A DNA stretch of 32,264 nt, taken from assembly GCF_000805335.1 (NCBI RefSeq), contig NZ_KN708638.1, positions 3,247,299 to 3,279,562 on the forward strand. The letters are read 5' to 3'. This stretch comes from Streptomyces sp. CT34. Lineage in GTDB: Bacteria > Actinomycetota > Actinomycetes > Streptomycetales > Streptomycetaceae. A program made the translations under genes and the position numbers. The notes under the pieces are model-generated. The model saw nothing but the letters and a program-made list of their open reading frames with translations. It made no database searches and was not told the DNA's origin. Below are positions 8,357 through 16,575 of the stretch, piece after piece. Within the stretch, counting starts at the first letter, position 1; each line of letters opens with the position of its first letter.

Positions 8357-9826
8357 TCAGCGGACCCGCACCCGGCGCCGGGGCAGGAACGTGAACACCG
8401 CGCCGCCCAGCAGGACGGCCGTGCCGGCGACGAGGCCGAGGGCGGCCAGCGCGCCGTGGTCGGCGGCGCCGGTCGCGGCCAGGCCGCCGCTGCCCCCGGA
8501 CGCGGCGGCCGAACCGGACGAACCGGCCGATCCGGAGGCGCTGCCGGACGCCGCCGCACCGCCCGGGGAGCCGCCGGCCGTCCCGCCGGCCGTCCCGCCC
8601 GAGGTGCCGCCCGGCTGCGCCGAGGTGTTCAGGGTGAGCGAGGCACCGGGGTCCTTCTCGGGGGTGCAAGTAGTGGTCGTCCCCAGGGCGTTGACGGTGA
8701 GCACACCCGGGGTCAGGGTGGCCCTGCCGGTGGCACCCGGCTTGTAGGTACCCTTCAGGTCGGGGATCTCGATCGGGTCGCCCGACTTGATCGGCTTGCT
8801 GTTGGCCGGCCCCCGCGTCGCCACCGACCCCTTGTCCGCGCCGCCCACCCTGACGTCCATCGACGGCTTGACCGAGCCGGCCGGGATGTCCGCCGGACTG
8901 GTCATGACGGACTTCTTGAACTGCACCGTCAGGTCGTAACCGCCGCTCTTCTTCACGGCGTTGATCTGCACCGGCGAGGTCGCCTTCTTCTCCCCGATGG
9001 GCGTCTTGCAGTCGTACGGGACCTGGACCTCGGTGCCCTTGTACGCGGTGCCGTCGGGGTCGCCGCCGGAGCCGCCCGAACCGCCGGTGGACCCGGTGGC
9101 CCCGGTGGCCCCGGAGGACCAGGTGCCGCCCGTCCCGCCGGAGGTGCCCGCGCTGCTGCCGCCGGTACCGCCCGTGCCGCCGGTACCGCCCGTGCTGCCC
9201 CCGGAGGACGTGCCGGAGGTGGTTCCGCCGCTCGTCCCACCACTCGTCCCCGCGCTCGTCCCGCCGGAGGTGCCGCCACCGTCGGTCACCTTGACCGTGA
9301 CCGCGGGACGGACGGTCTCCTTGGGCGAGCACTTGGTGTCCGTGGAGATCGGCTGGTTGACGTTGATGTCGTAGAAGCCGGGCGTCAGGGTGACCTCGCC
9401 GGGCTCGGTCAGCTTCAGCTTGCCCGTCATGTCGGACAGCTTCATCGAACTGCCCTTGGGGATCGGCGGGTTCCGCCGCGGCCCCTGCATCGACAGCTCA
9501 CCGGTCTGCGCCCCGGCGACCGTGATCGTGCCGGTCGGCTGGACGGTGTTCTCCCCCAGGTCGAGGATGTCGGGGTTCTTCGAAGCGGCCTCGACGGTCT
9601 TCCAGACCACCGTGATCTCGTCGCCGACCTTCGCGGTCGCGGGTGCGCCGATGTCCACCTTCGTCGTGCCCTCGATAGGCGGCAGCCCCGATATCGGCGG
9701 CGGCAGGCACTCCGTCTTGTAGGACACCTCCGCCGCCTGTGCGGTACCGGCCACGGCCACGGTGCCCGCACCCGCGAGCACCAGCGCGGCCATCGAGGCC
9801 ACCGCGGCTCTCCTCCGTTGCCTCAT
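8357..9826 (-). CDS. Secreted surface protein with LAATG sorting signal and Gly/Ser/Thr linkers
   Basis: This 489-residue protein has a Sec signal peptide ending about AQAA (residue 32). Domain 1 (about 33-180) has a Cys pair (Cys40, Cys165). A Gly/Ser/Thr-rich linker spans 181-262. Domain 2 (about 265-400) begins VQVPYDCKTPIGEK and ends GTTTTCTP, again with two Cys. A second Gly/Ala/Ser linker is followed by LAATG (449-453), a hydrophobic helix and a C-terminal RRRVRVR tail. LAxTG is the motif used by class E sortases in streptomycetes, so the protein is probably wall-linked. Domain 2 is clearly homologous to the 244-residue LPQTG protein at the other end of the operon. ATG 9826 shares one base with the upstream stop (TGATG). 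No function can be assigned. Confidence 0.88.
   Translation of the reverse strand: MRQRRRAAVASMAALVLAGAGTVAVAGTAQAAEVSYKTECLPPPISGLPPIEGTTKVDIGAPATAKVGDEITVVWKTVEAASKNPDILDLGENTVQPTGTITVAGAQTGELSMQGPRRNPPIPKGSSMKLSDMTGKLKLTEPGEVTLTPGFYDINVNQPISTDTKCSPKETVRPAVTVKVTDGGGTSGGTSAGTSGGTSGGTTSGTSSGGSTGGTGGTGGTGGSSAGTSGGTGGTWSSGATGATGSTGGSGGSGGDPDGTAYKGTEVQVPYDCKTPIGEKKATSPVQINAVKKSGGYDLTVQFKKSVMTSPADIPAGSVKPSMDVRVGGADKGSVATRGPANSKPIKSGDPIEIPDLKGTYKPGATGRATLTPGVLTVNALGTTTTCTPEKDPGASLTLNTSAQPGGTSGGTAGGTAGGSPGGAAASGSASGSAGSSGSAAASGGSGGLAATGAADHGALAALGLVAGTAVLLGGAVFTFLPRRRVRVR
9041..9286. repeat. Low-complexity Gly/Ser/Thr linker repeat
   Basis: This stretch of the LAATG gene is built of GGT, TSGGT and related units (runs such as TGGTGGTGGTGG in the protein). 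It separates the two folded domains and probably spans the cell wall. Its triplet-based repeats are prone to length variation and may give assembly errors. Confidence 0.7.
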
Positions 9827-10977
9827 CACGCAGAACCTTTCGACGTCGGTCGTTCGGTTGATGTGGTGGTGGACGGTGCGGTGTCCGGGGTGAACCACGG
9901 CAGTACGGGAGCGCCGTCCGGCGTCCCTCCGGGGTCACGGTTCCTGGTGTGCCGGCCGGCGTACCGGGCCAGGCGCCCGCCGCGCCGGCCGCGGGCGGCG
10001 GTGGTCCCGCGGGTGGGGCGGACGCGGTCCACGATCGCCATGCCGACGCGGAAGACGGCGGTGGGGACGACCACGCAGAGCAGCACCCAGAAGAGGGTCA
10101 CGCCCCACGGCCGGCCGACGCCCCAGGGCTGTTCGACCAGCAGCCGGCCGCCGTACTTGAGGGAGACCAGATAGTCCCCGTGCGCCCCGGCGGCCAGCTC
10201 CACCGGGAGCCTGACCTCGGCCTTCCGGCCGGCCGGGACGGTTCCCCGCCACTGCTGGTCCTCCCACTTGGGCGCGAAGACGCCGTGCGAGGTGCCGACC
10301 TGGAAGACCGGGTCCTTGGCCGGTGCCGAGCCGAGATTGCCGACCGTGACGGTCAGTTCGCGCTGCGCCGGGGCGCCGAACCAGGTCAGCAGCCCGCTGC
10401 TGCCGGTCAGCCGGGGCTGCGCCAGCACCGCCAGTCGGCCGGCGCTGACGTCCCGGGGCAGTGGCGCCACCGGGTGCCCGGCCACCTTGAACGCGGCATC
10501 CGCGCCGGCCGCCGGACCGGTCACGCTCGCCACGTGCACCACGCAGGGGCAGGGCCTGGGCGGTTCGGCGACCGGGAGGCTCGTGCGGAACGCGCCGTCC
10601 GCGCCGGTGGTGGCGGTCCGTCCGTCGCCGTTGGCACAGGAGTTGGTGCCGCCGATCATGTTCTGTCCGCAGATCAGCAGCGTCAGCAGCGTGTGGGGCC
10701 GCCAGCCCCGGCCGGTCACCGTGACGCTGCCGCCCGTACCGGCCTCCTTCTGCGCCACCGCCGCCGAGGGCGCGCCGCCGGCCGCAGCGGCGGACGGGCC
10801 GGGGAGGAGCACGGGCAGCAGGGCGAGCGCGAGCACCGCGAGCAGGGCGGGGGCCCGGCGGCGTCCGGGGCGGGGCCGCGTCCGGAGCCGTCCGCGGGGT
10901 GGCCGGGCGCGCGCCCCTGGGGGCGCCGCGACCGCGGCTCCGGTGATGGCCGTCGCTGTCCCGCTCTCGCCGTTCAC
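9826..10977 (-). CDS. Secreted membrane-anchored protein with neocarzinostatin-like region
   Basis: This 383-residue protein has an Arg-rich N-terminus (about 1-45), a signal/anchor segment (ALLAVLALALLPVLLPG), then an extracellular part. The first domain (SVTVTGRGWRPHTLLTLLIC, with four or more Cys and TTGADGAFRTSLPV) has the layout of neocarzinostatin-like immunoglobulin folds. The second (about 190-310) looks like a CARDB/NEW3-type beta-sandwich (LTVTVGNLGSAPAKDPVF). A second transmembrane helix near residue 320 (FWVLLCVVVPTAVF) and a basic cytoplasmic tail follow. The GTG at 10977 overlaps the upstream stop by 4 bp. Its TGA overlaps the next ATG. Fold names are inferred from sequence pattern only; function is unknown. 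Confidence 0.8.
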   Translation of the reverse strand: MNGESGTATAITGAAVAAPPGARARPPRGRLRTRPRPGRRRAPALLAVLALALLPVLLPGPSAAAAGGAPSAAVAQKEAGTGGSVTVTGRGWRPHTLLTLLICGQNMIGGTNSCANGDGRTATTGADGAFRTSLPVAEPPRPCPCVVHVASVTGPAAGADAAFKVAGHPVAPLPRDVSAGRLAVLAQPRLTGSSGLLTWFGAPAQRELTVTVGNLGSAPAKDPVFQVGTSHGVFAPKWEDQQWRGTVPAGRKAEVRLPVELAAGAHGDYLVSLKYGGRLLVEQPWGVGRPWGVTLFWVLLCVVVPTAVFRVGMAIVDRVRPTRGTTAARGRRGGRLARYAGRHTRNRDPGGTPDGAPVLPWFTPDTAPSTTTSTERPTSKGSA

Positions 10978-12023
10978 CTGCGCACCCCTGTTCCCGTCCT
11001 CGTGCCCGTCCTCGTGGCCGTCGTCGTGGCCGTCCTCGTGGCCGTGCCGGTTCCCGTACCGCCGCTCGCGCCGGTCCTCGCGTCCGCGGCTTCCGTTGCG
11101 GCGCCGGGCGCTCTGTCCTCCGAGCCCACCGCCGCCGGGTCCGCGCGGCCGGCTCTCCGGCGCCGCCGTACGACGAACCGGCCGCCGCCCGCCGCCAGGA
11201 GGAGCGCCACCGCGGCGGCGCCGCCCCAGGGGACGGCGGTGTACCCGGCCGTGGCGTCGTCGTGCGCACCGCCCGCCGCGGTCGCGGTGAGCCGTACGTC
11301 CACCGCGTCGAGGGCGGGCGGATCGGGCCAGGTCTCGGTGCGGTCGACGCGTCCGCCGGGTGGGAGGGTGACCGGCAGGGCGCGGCCGGCCCGGCGCAGC
11401 AGCGGCCCGAACAGGCCGTCGGCGCGCACCGCGAGCGACGGCCGGAGCACCGTGTTGCCGCGGTTGACCAGCGTGTACCGGATCACCGCCGCGCTCCCCC
11501 GCCGGTGTACCGACACCCGCTCGACGGTCAGCGCGGACAACGCGGGGCCGGTGACCCGCAGCCGCACCGGCACCCGGGACCGCCCGCCCGTGGCGCCCGG
11601 CCCGGTGGCCACGATGGTGCCGGGGTGGTCTCCGGGGGCGGCGTCCCGCGGCACCGTCACGGTGAACGGCACGGTCGCCCGGGTACGCGGCGGAACGGTC
11701 ACCTCCGCCGTGCCGAACAGCAGCCACGCACCGGCCCCGTCCCGGGCCCCGGCGCCCCGCAGCCGTACCGTGACGGCCCGTTCGGAGGGGTTGCTGACGG
11801 CCAGCCGGTCGGTCATGGCGGTGCCCGGCGCGCCCTCCAGGTAGAAGTACCGGCCGTCCGCCCCGCTGGGCGCGGCGGACCAGCCCGGCCCGGCGGGAGC
11901 GGCCCGGCCGGCCGTCGCGATCGGGGCGGCGGCCGGGCGGGCCGCGGCCGGGGCGGGGTTCAGCAGGACGGTGGCGGCCGTGACGGCCGCACCGGTGACC
12001 GCGGCGCGAGTACGGAACGGCAT
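10974..12023 (-). CDS. DUF916-like secreted membrane protein with repetitive Thr/Arg tail
   Basis: This 349-residue protein has a signal peptide (about 1-28, ending PAAA), then GRYFYLEGAPGTAMTDRLAV, SNPSERAVTVRLRGAGA and VPPRTRATVPFTV. This pattern resembles the DUF916/WxL-associated peptidoglycan-binding domain. A second beta domain (VERVSVHRRGSAAVIRYTLV) follows. One transmembrane helix lies at about 258-275 (GGAAAVALLLAAGG), followed by RRRRR and a cytoplasmic tail that ends in a Thr/Gly/Arg repeat encoded by 12-bp DNA repeats. In Firmicutes, DUF916 proteins form surface complexes with WxL proteins; no WxL domain is seen here. It starts 19 bp after the LPQTG gene and overlaps the next gene by 4 bp (GTGA). 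Confidence 0.78.
   Translation of the reverse strand: MPFRTRAAVTGAAVTAATVLLNPAPAAARPAAAPIATAGRAAPAGPGWSAAPSGADGRYFYLEGAPGTAMTDRLAVSNPSERAVTVRLRGAGARDGAGAWLLFGTAEVTVPPRTRATVPFTVTVPRDAAPGDHPGTIVATGPGATGGRSRVPVRLRVTGPALSALTVERVSVHRRGSAAVIRYTLVNRGNTVLRPSLAVRADGLFGPLLRRAGRALPVTLPPGGRVDRTETWPDPPALDAVDVRLTATAAGGAHDDATAGYTAVPWGGAAAVALLLAAGGGRFVVRRRRRAGRADPAAVGSEDRAPGAATEAADARTGASGGTGTGTATRTATTTATRTGTRTGTGVRR
10996..11055. repeat. 12-bp tandem repeat coding the tail of the DUF916-like protein
   Basis: Four near-identical units of GTCCTCGTGGCC (10996-11007, 11008-11019, 11020-11031, 11032-11043) and one decayed unit (11044-11055) lie in tandem. Because 12 is a multiple of three, copy changes keep the frame. 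They encode alternating Thr, Arg and Gly on the minus strand. Confidence 0.85.
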
Positions 12024-12042
12024 GGCCGGCTCCCGGTGGGGG

Positions 12043-12777
12043 TCAGGCCCGTTGGTGACGGCGGGTCAGCCAGAGTGCGCCGGCCGCGCCGGCCAGCAGG
12101 ACGGTGCCGCCGAGGGTGCCCAGTGCGACGGCGGAGTCCGCGGGTCCGGTCTGCGGCAGCCGGCCGCCGCCGGACGCTCCGCCGGCGCCGCCGGTACTGC
12201 CACCACCGGTACTGCCACCTCCGGTGCTGCCGCCGGAGCCGCCGGCGGCCTTGACGTCCAGTGCCAGCGAGGGCTTGGGGCTGTTGCTCGGCGTGCAGGT
12301 GGTGGTGGTGCCCAGCGCCTTGATGGTGAGGGTCGACGCGGTGAAGGTGACCTTGCCGCTCGACCTGGGCGTGTAGGTACCGCTCAAATCGCTGATCTTG
12401 ATGGGGGTGTTGGCCGGTATCGCCTCGGCGTTGGGCGGTCCGGAGACCGGCACCGTGCCGTTCTCCGCGCCGCCCAGCTTGATCAGCGCGCTCGGCTTCA
12501 TCGCGCCCTTGCCGAGCTCGACGGGGCTGGAGGAGACGCCCTTCTGGAAGGACATGACGAGCTTGTACGCTCCCCCGCTGGGGGTCCCCTTGATGTCGAT
12601 GGGCGATACCGCGCCCTTGTTGCCGATCGGTGTCCTGCACTGGTAGTTGACGTCGACGACCTCGGCGTGCGCGGCCGGCGCGGCGAGCATCACCGCTGAT
12701 CCGGCCGTCAGCGCCGCCGTCGCGGCCAGGCCGGCCGCCCGGCGCCGGCCGCCGTGCTGTGCGTGGAAGCGGGCCAC
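12043..12777 (-). CDS. Small secreted surface protein with LPQTG sorting signal
   Basis: This 244-residue protein has a signal peptide (about 1-38, ending AHA), one globular domain (about 40-175) with a Cys pair (in NYQCRTPIG and TTTTCTP), and a short GSTGGGSTGG linker. LPQTG (207-211), a hydrophobic helix and a basic RRHQRA end complete the sorting signal. The domain aligns along its length with domain 2 of the 489-residue LAATG protein (shared TPIG, GTY-P and LGTTTTCTP). The start is GTG 12777 with GAAGGGGAA upstream. It is the first gene of the four-gene surface operon. The motif matches class A/general LPxTG sortases, unlike the LAATG partner. No sortase gene is present in the window. Confidence 0.88.
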   Translation of the reverse strand: MARFHAQHGGRRRAAGLAATAALTAGSAVMLAAPAAHAEVVDVNYQCRTPIGNKGAVSPIDIKGTPSGGAYKLVMSFQKGVSSSPVELGKGAMKPSALIKLGGAENGTVPVSGPPNAEAIPANTPIKISDLSGTYTPRSSGKVTFTASTLTIKALGTTTTCTPSNSPKPSLALDVKAAGGSGGSTGGGSTGGGSTGGAGGASGGGRLPQTGPADSAVALGTLGGTVLLAGAAGALWLTRRHQRA

Positions 12778-12919
12778 CTTGAGTTCCCCTTCTCCCGGGT
12801 AGCGCACCGCCGGATGTTACTGACGGCACATCAGATGGGTCGCTCAAGGTACGCCGGGGACCTTGCCGAGGGAAGGCACAGCACAGCCGAATCGGGCTGC
12901 GGGGGCCCGGATACGACGA

Positions 12920-12943
12920 AGCGCGGGCCCACGGGCCCGCGCT
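12920..12943 (-). terminator. Hairpin terminator after the anti-sigma kinase gene
   Basis: The perfect 11-bp arms AGCGCGGGCCC (12920-12930) and GGGCCCGCGCT (12933-12943) close on a 2-nt gap. It lies 25 bp past the stop of the minus-strand anti-sigma gene and upstream of the surface operon, so it separates the two transcripts. Confidence 0.8.
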
Positions 12944-12968
12944 CTGCTCGCCGCCTGCTCACCCGCCG

Positions 12969-13454
12969 TCAGGACGGCGCGGCGAGTTCCGCCCACACGG
13001 TCTTGCCCGCGCCGTCGGTGTTGCGCACCACGCCCCAGTCCAGGCAGAGCCGCTGCACGATGAACATGCCGTGGCCGCCGGGGCGTCCGGGGCGGTGCGG
13101 GCTGCGCGGCGCCGGCGAACCCGCGCCCAGGTCGCTGACCTCCAGGCGCAGCACCTTGGCCGTACAGCGCAGCCGCAGCTCCTCGGGGCCCTCGGCGTGC
13201 AGGCAGGCGTTGGTCACCAACTCCGAGACGACGAGCAGCACATCCTCGGCCGCGGCACGCTGGTCGGCGTTGCCGGCCGGCAGCCAGCCCCAGTCGTGCA
13301 GGGCCTCCCGCGCGAAGTCGCGGGCCCGCGCCACGGCGCCCCGGGTGCCCGCCAGGCGCAGCCGGCGGATCTGGCCCGCCGGGGCGGCGGAAGCACCGGC
13401 GCCGCCCGGCTCCGGGCCGAGATCGCCCGGCGGGTACGGCCGGGTGGTGCTCAT
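12969..13454 (-). CDS. RsbW-type anti-sigma factor, HATPase domain
   Basis: This 161-residue protein is a single GHKL ATPase domain of the anti-sigma/serine kinase type. The N-box reads SELVTNACLHA (Asn82). The G1 region is EVSDLGAGSP, and GRPGGHGMFIVQRLC is the ATP-lid/G2 region. Such proteins hold a SigB-type sigma factor inactive and phosphorylate a STAS antagonist. The antagonist and sigma genes lie next to it. The start is ATG 13454 with GAGGTGA upstream. By position it resembles PrsI of the S. coelicolor sigI locus; this is a recollection, not an alignment. A specific partner is inferred from context. Confidence 0.9.
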   Translation of the reverse strand: MSTTRPYPPGDLGPEPGGAGASAAPAGQIRRLRLAGTRGAVARARDFAREALHDWGWLPAGNADQRAAAEDVLLVVSELVTNACLHAEGPEELRLRCTAKVLRLEVSDLGAGSPAPRSPHRPGRPGGHGMFIVQRLCLDWGVVRNTDGAGKTVWAELAAPS

Positions 13455-13550
13455 CAGCGCTTCACCTCACCGATTCGCCATTTCACGGAAAACAACTAAC
13501 TGACTGATTCAACGGATTCAGGTGTCTCCTGCCCGAGCGGACCGTGAGAA

Positions 13551-13567
13551 CACCCACTTCTTGGGTG
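13551..13567 (-). terminator. Small hairpin between antagonist and anti-sigma genes
   Basis: Arms CACCCA (13551-13556) and TGGGTG (13562-13567) flank a 5-nt loop. It lies downstream of the STAS gene and about 100 bp before the anti-sigma start. It may attenuate or terminate transcription between the two, but the stem is short. Confidence 0.35.
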
Positions 13568-13626
13568 CGGAAGTTGTGACACGGACTACGTGCCCGGAAT
13601 ACAACCATCCGGACACCGCGGCCGGG

Positions 13627-13995
13627 TCAGTCGGCCAGGGCCGCGTCGAGTGAGTCGTGCACCGTGAAGACCGCCTCCGCGCCGGTGATCTCGAAGACCC
13701 GGGCGACCACCGGCTGCATCCCGGCCAGATGGACCCCGCCCCCCGCGGCCTCGGCTTTCAGACGCGCACCGAGCAGGACGTTCAGCCCGGTGGAATCCAT
13801 GAATTCAAGGGGTGAGCAGTCCACCACGAGGCGTGCATATCCGTCGTCGACACAGCCTTCCAGTGACTCACGCAACAGATCCGCGGTGTGGTGATCGAGC
13901 TCACCCGCGACGGTCACGACCGCGCTGGCGCCGTGATGGCGGATCTCGACGTGAAGCCGGCCCCGGCTCGCACTGCCGACCGTCCCGCGGTCCAT
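13627..13995 (-). CDS. STAS-domain anti-sigma factor antagonist
   Basis: This 122-residue single-domain STAS protein is of the SpoIIAA/RsbV type. The strand-helix phosphorylation site LEFMDSTGLNVLL is intact, with the likely phospho-acceptor Ser68. Preceding VTVAGELDHHTADLLRESL is typical of the family. When unphosphorylated it should bind the anti-sigma kinase and free the sigma factor. I chose ATG 13995, with AAGGGG nine bases upstream; the longer frame starts in the divergent intergenic region and adds residues unlike the family. It lies upstream of the anti-sigma gene on the same strand and divergent from the sigma gene. Confidence 0.92.
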   Translation of the reverse strand: MDRGTVGSASRGRLHVEIRHHGASAVVTVAGELDHHTADLLRESLEGCVDDGYARLVVDCSPLEFMDSTGLNVLLGARLKAEAAGGGVHLAGMQPVVARVFEITGAEAVFTVHDSLDAALAD

Positions 13996-14265
13996 CCGCG
14001 CGCACCCCTTGCTGCCTAGACGACTGTTTTGCTTACGACACTGCTTGCGACTGCGCTTGAAGAACCCTACGCCTTCATGACGCCCACCGGTAGCCAAACA
14101 ATGGGCATATCGCCGAAATACGGACATCGCGCACTTGCCATCTTCAGGCAAAGCCAGGTAGGCGTAGAAGGACACATTCGAAACGGCCGGCTTTGGAGGC
14201 GCCGCACACCGCAGTTTCACGTAGAGGCATCGGCAGCCATATGCCGAGAACGATGGAGGAGACCC

Positions 14266-15204
14266 ATGTCACCCCGGCTCGACGAATTGCGCACCGAAGA
14301 CACCCGGAGCCCCGCATCGTCGACACCCCCGTCCGACCCGATCGGGCACATCCCTTCCCAGCCGCACGCCGCCGAATCCGATCCGGCGGATTTGACTGAG
14401 ATCGACGGTCTGCCCGAGATCCCGCCGTTCGACGAGGTGGGTCCGGTTGACGCGAGGGCCTTGTCGAAGACCCTCTTCGAGCGCATGGAGTCGCTGGAAG
14501 AAGGCACCCACGAATACGCGTACGTCCGCAACACCCTGGTCGAGCTCAACCTCGCGCTGGTGAAGTTCGCGGCCTCCCGGTTCCGCTCCCGCAGCGAACC
14601 CATGGAGGACATCGTCCAGGTCGGCACCATCGGCCTGATCAAGGCGATCGACCGCTTCGAACTCAGCCGCGGCGTGGAGTTCCCGACGTTCGCGATGCCG
14701 ACCATCGTCGGCGAGATCAAACGCTTCTTCCGCGACACCAGTTGGTCGGTGCGCGTACCGAGGCGACTGCAGGAACTCCGCCTGGACCTGGCCAAGGCGG
14801 GCGACGAGCTGGCGCAGAAGCTGGACCGCGCGCCCACCGTGAAGGAGCTCGCCGAGCGCCTCGGCATCACCAATGACGAGGTCGTCGAAGGGATGGCCGC
14901 GAGCAACGCGTACACCGCGAGTTCGCTGGACGCCCAGCCCGAGGAGGACGACAGCGAAGGCGCGCTGGCCGACCGCATCGGCTACGAGGACCACGGCCTC
15001 GAAGGCATCGAGTACGTCGAGTCGCTCAAGCCGCTGATCGCCGAACTCCCGTCGCGGGACCGGAAGATCCTCTCGCTGCGGTTCGTCGCCAACATGACGC
15101 AGTCCGAGATCGGCGAGGAGCTGGGCATCTCCCAGATGCACGTCTCCCGGCTGCTCTCCCGCACCCTCGTACGGCTCCGCAAGGGCCTGATGATCGAGGA
15201 GTAG
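14266..15204 (+). CDS. RNA polymerase sigma factor, SigB/SigF/SigG family
   Basis: This 312-residue stress-type sigma factor has an acidic, Pro-rich N-terminal extension (about 1-60), then region 2 (EPMEDIVQVGTIGLIKAIDRFELSRGVEFPTFA), region 3 (RLQELRLDLAKAGDEL to RLGITNDEVV) and region 4 (LIAELPSRDRKILSLRF, MTQSEIGEELGISQMHVSRLLSRTLVRLR). The ATG at 14266 has a strong GGAGGAG site; the open frame upstream covers the promoter region. Genes for a matching anti-sigma kinase and STAS antagonist are divergent from it, so activity is probably set by partner switching. By locus it may be the SigI of streptomycetes, but several paralogues exist, so I give no symbol. Confidence 0.95.
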   Translation: MSPRLDELRTEDTRSPASSTPPSDPIGHIPSQPHAAESDPADLTEIDGLPEIPPFDEVGPVDARALSKTLFERMESLEEGTHEYAYVRNTLVELNLALVKFAASRFRSRSEPMEDIVQVGTIGLIKAIDRFELSRGVEFPTFAMPTIVGEIKRFFRDTSWSVRVPRRLQELRLDLAKAGDELAQKLDRAPTVKELAERLGITNDEVVEGMAASNAYTASSLDAQPEEDDSEGALADRIGYEDHGLEGIEYVESLKPLIAELPSRDRKILSLRFVANMTQSEIGEELGISQMHVSRLLSRTLVRLRKGLMIEE

Positions 15205-15251
15205 CCCCGCGGTCGCGGCCGGCCCCCGCGGCCGGCGTCGCCCGTGCACAC

Positions 15252-15287
15252 GAGGGCCCGCCCCGGATACGTCCGGGACGGGCCCTC
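15252..15287. terminator. Bidirectional terminator with TACG tetraloop
   Basis: Arms GAGGGCCCG (15252-15260) and CGGGCCCTC (15279-15287) enclose, after one mismatch, a second 6-bp stem CCCGGA/TCCGGG closed by a TACG loop of the stable UNCG class. It lies 47 bp after the sigma stop and 20 bp before the convergent hutI stop, so it can end both transcripts. Confidence 0.88.
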
Positions 15288-15307
15288 AGTGCGTTCGCGC
15301 GACGCTC

Positions 15308-16489
15308 TCAGAGGCGAACGCCCTTGTGCCAGACGTCCGTTACCAGCGGCACGCCCGGCCGGTAGGCGAGGTGGACGTGCGAGGGCGCGTCCAGCAGGAG
15401 GAGGTCGGCGCGGGCGCCGGGGGCGATCCGGCCGACGTCGGTGCGGCGCAGCGCGCGGGCGCCGCCGGCGGTCGCCGACCAGACCGCCTCGTCCGGCGTC
15501 ATCCCCATGTCGCGGACGGCCAGCGCGATGCAGAACGGCATGGAACTGGTGAAGGACGAGCCGGGGTTGCAGTCCGTGGAGAGCGCGACGGTGGCGCCGG
15601 CGTCGAGCAGCGGGCGGGCGTCGGGCCACGTGGCGCGGGTGGAGAACTCGGCTCCCGGCAGCAGGGTGGCGACGGTGTCGGACTGGGCGAGGGCGTCGAT
15701 GTCGGCGTGGCTGAGGTGGGTGCAGTGGTCGGCGGAGGCGGCGCCGAGCTCGACCGCGAGCTGGACGCCGGGGCCGTGGCCGAGCTGGTTGGCGTGCACC
15801 CGCGGCACCAGGCCCCTGGCCTTGCCCGCGGTGAGGACGGCGCGCGCCTGGTCGCCGTCGAAGGCACCGCGCTCGCAGAAGACGTCCACCCAACGGGCGT
15901 GCGGGGCACAGGCGTCCAGCATGGGGCCGGTGACGAGTTCGACATAGCCGGCCGGGTCGTCGGCGTAGTCGGGCGGGACGATGTGCGCGCCGAGGAAGGT
16001 GACCTCGTCGGTGTGCGCGGCGGCGATGCGCAGCGCGCGGGCCTCGTCCTCGACGGTGAGGCCGTAACCGGACTTGGTCTCCTGCGTGGTGGTGCCCTGG
16101 CGCAGGCCCTCGGCGAGGTAGCGGGCGACGTTGGCGTGCAGTTCGTCGTCGCCGGCGGCGCGGGTGGCGGCGACGGTGGTGCGGATGCCGCCGGCGGAGT
16201 AAGGGCGGCCGGACATACGGGCGTTGAACTCGGCGGTGCGGTCGCCGGCGAAGACCAGGTGGGAGTGGGAGTCGACGAAGCCGGGGAGCCCGGCGCGGCC
16301 GGCCGCGTCGACCGCATTGTCAGTGGCGGGTGCTTTGCTGGACGTACCGACCCAGGCGATGCGGTCGCCTTCGATGACGACCGCGGCGTCCTGGATCAGA
16401 CCGAGGGGGCCTGCACCGAGGGAGGGGTCGTTGGTGACGAGCTGGGCGATGTGGGTGATGGCGGTGGTCGGCGCGGAGGTCGTCGTCAT
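15308..16489 (-). CDS. hutI: Imidazolonepropionase, HutI
   Basis: This 393-residue amidohydrolase-fold enzyme opens 4-imidazolone-5-propionate to N-formimino-L-glutamate, the third step of histidine breakdown. The metal motif [10 protein letters not shown] supplies His75 and His77. The HutI-specific [16 protein letters not shown] and KSGYGL stretches, the HANQLGHG motif and [10 protein letters not shown] with the metal Asp are intact. The length is close to the usual 400. The ATG at 16489 was chosen because the family core follows at once; upstream sequence in this frame is hutF read out of frame. It is the last gene of the hut operon, 86 bp after hutF. Confidence 0.96.
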   Translation of the reverse strand: MTTTSAPTTAITHIAQLVTNDPSLGAGPLGLIQDAAVVIEGDRIAWVGTSSKAPATDNAVDAAGRAGLPGFVDSHSHLVFAGDRTAEFNARMSGRPYSAGGIRTTVAATRAAGDDELHANVARYLAEGLRQGTTTQETKSGYGLTVEDEARALRIAAAHTDEVTFLGAHIVPPDYADDPAGYVELVTGPMLDACAPHARWVDVFCERGAFDGDQARAVLTAGKARGLVPRVHANQLGHGPGVQLAVELGAASADHCTHLSHADIDALAQSDTVATLLPGAEFSTRATWPDARPLLDAGATVALSTDCNPGSSFTSSMPFCIALAVRDMGMTPDEAVWSATAGGARALRRTDVGRIAPGARADLLLLDAPSHVHLAYRPGVPLVTDVWHKGVRL

Positions 16490-16575
16490 CGCGGGGGTGC
16501 TCTCCTTCGTCCGCGGTCGGCGCGGGCCGGGCGTCGTGGGGGTGCAGCCCGGCGGTGGCTGGGGGCGGGTGGGGG

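Noticed and set aside
9041..9286. Possible CRISPR or satellite array
   Set aside because: The repeats are codon-based Gly/Ser/Thr units in a coding region, without constant repeats and unique spacers.
12571..12586. CCCCC-GCT-GGGGG inverted repeat as an inserted palindrome in the LPQTG gene
   Set aside because: It is only 5 bp per arm and encodes an ordinary TPSGG turn in a domain that is otherwise continuous.
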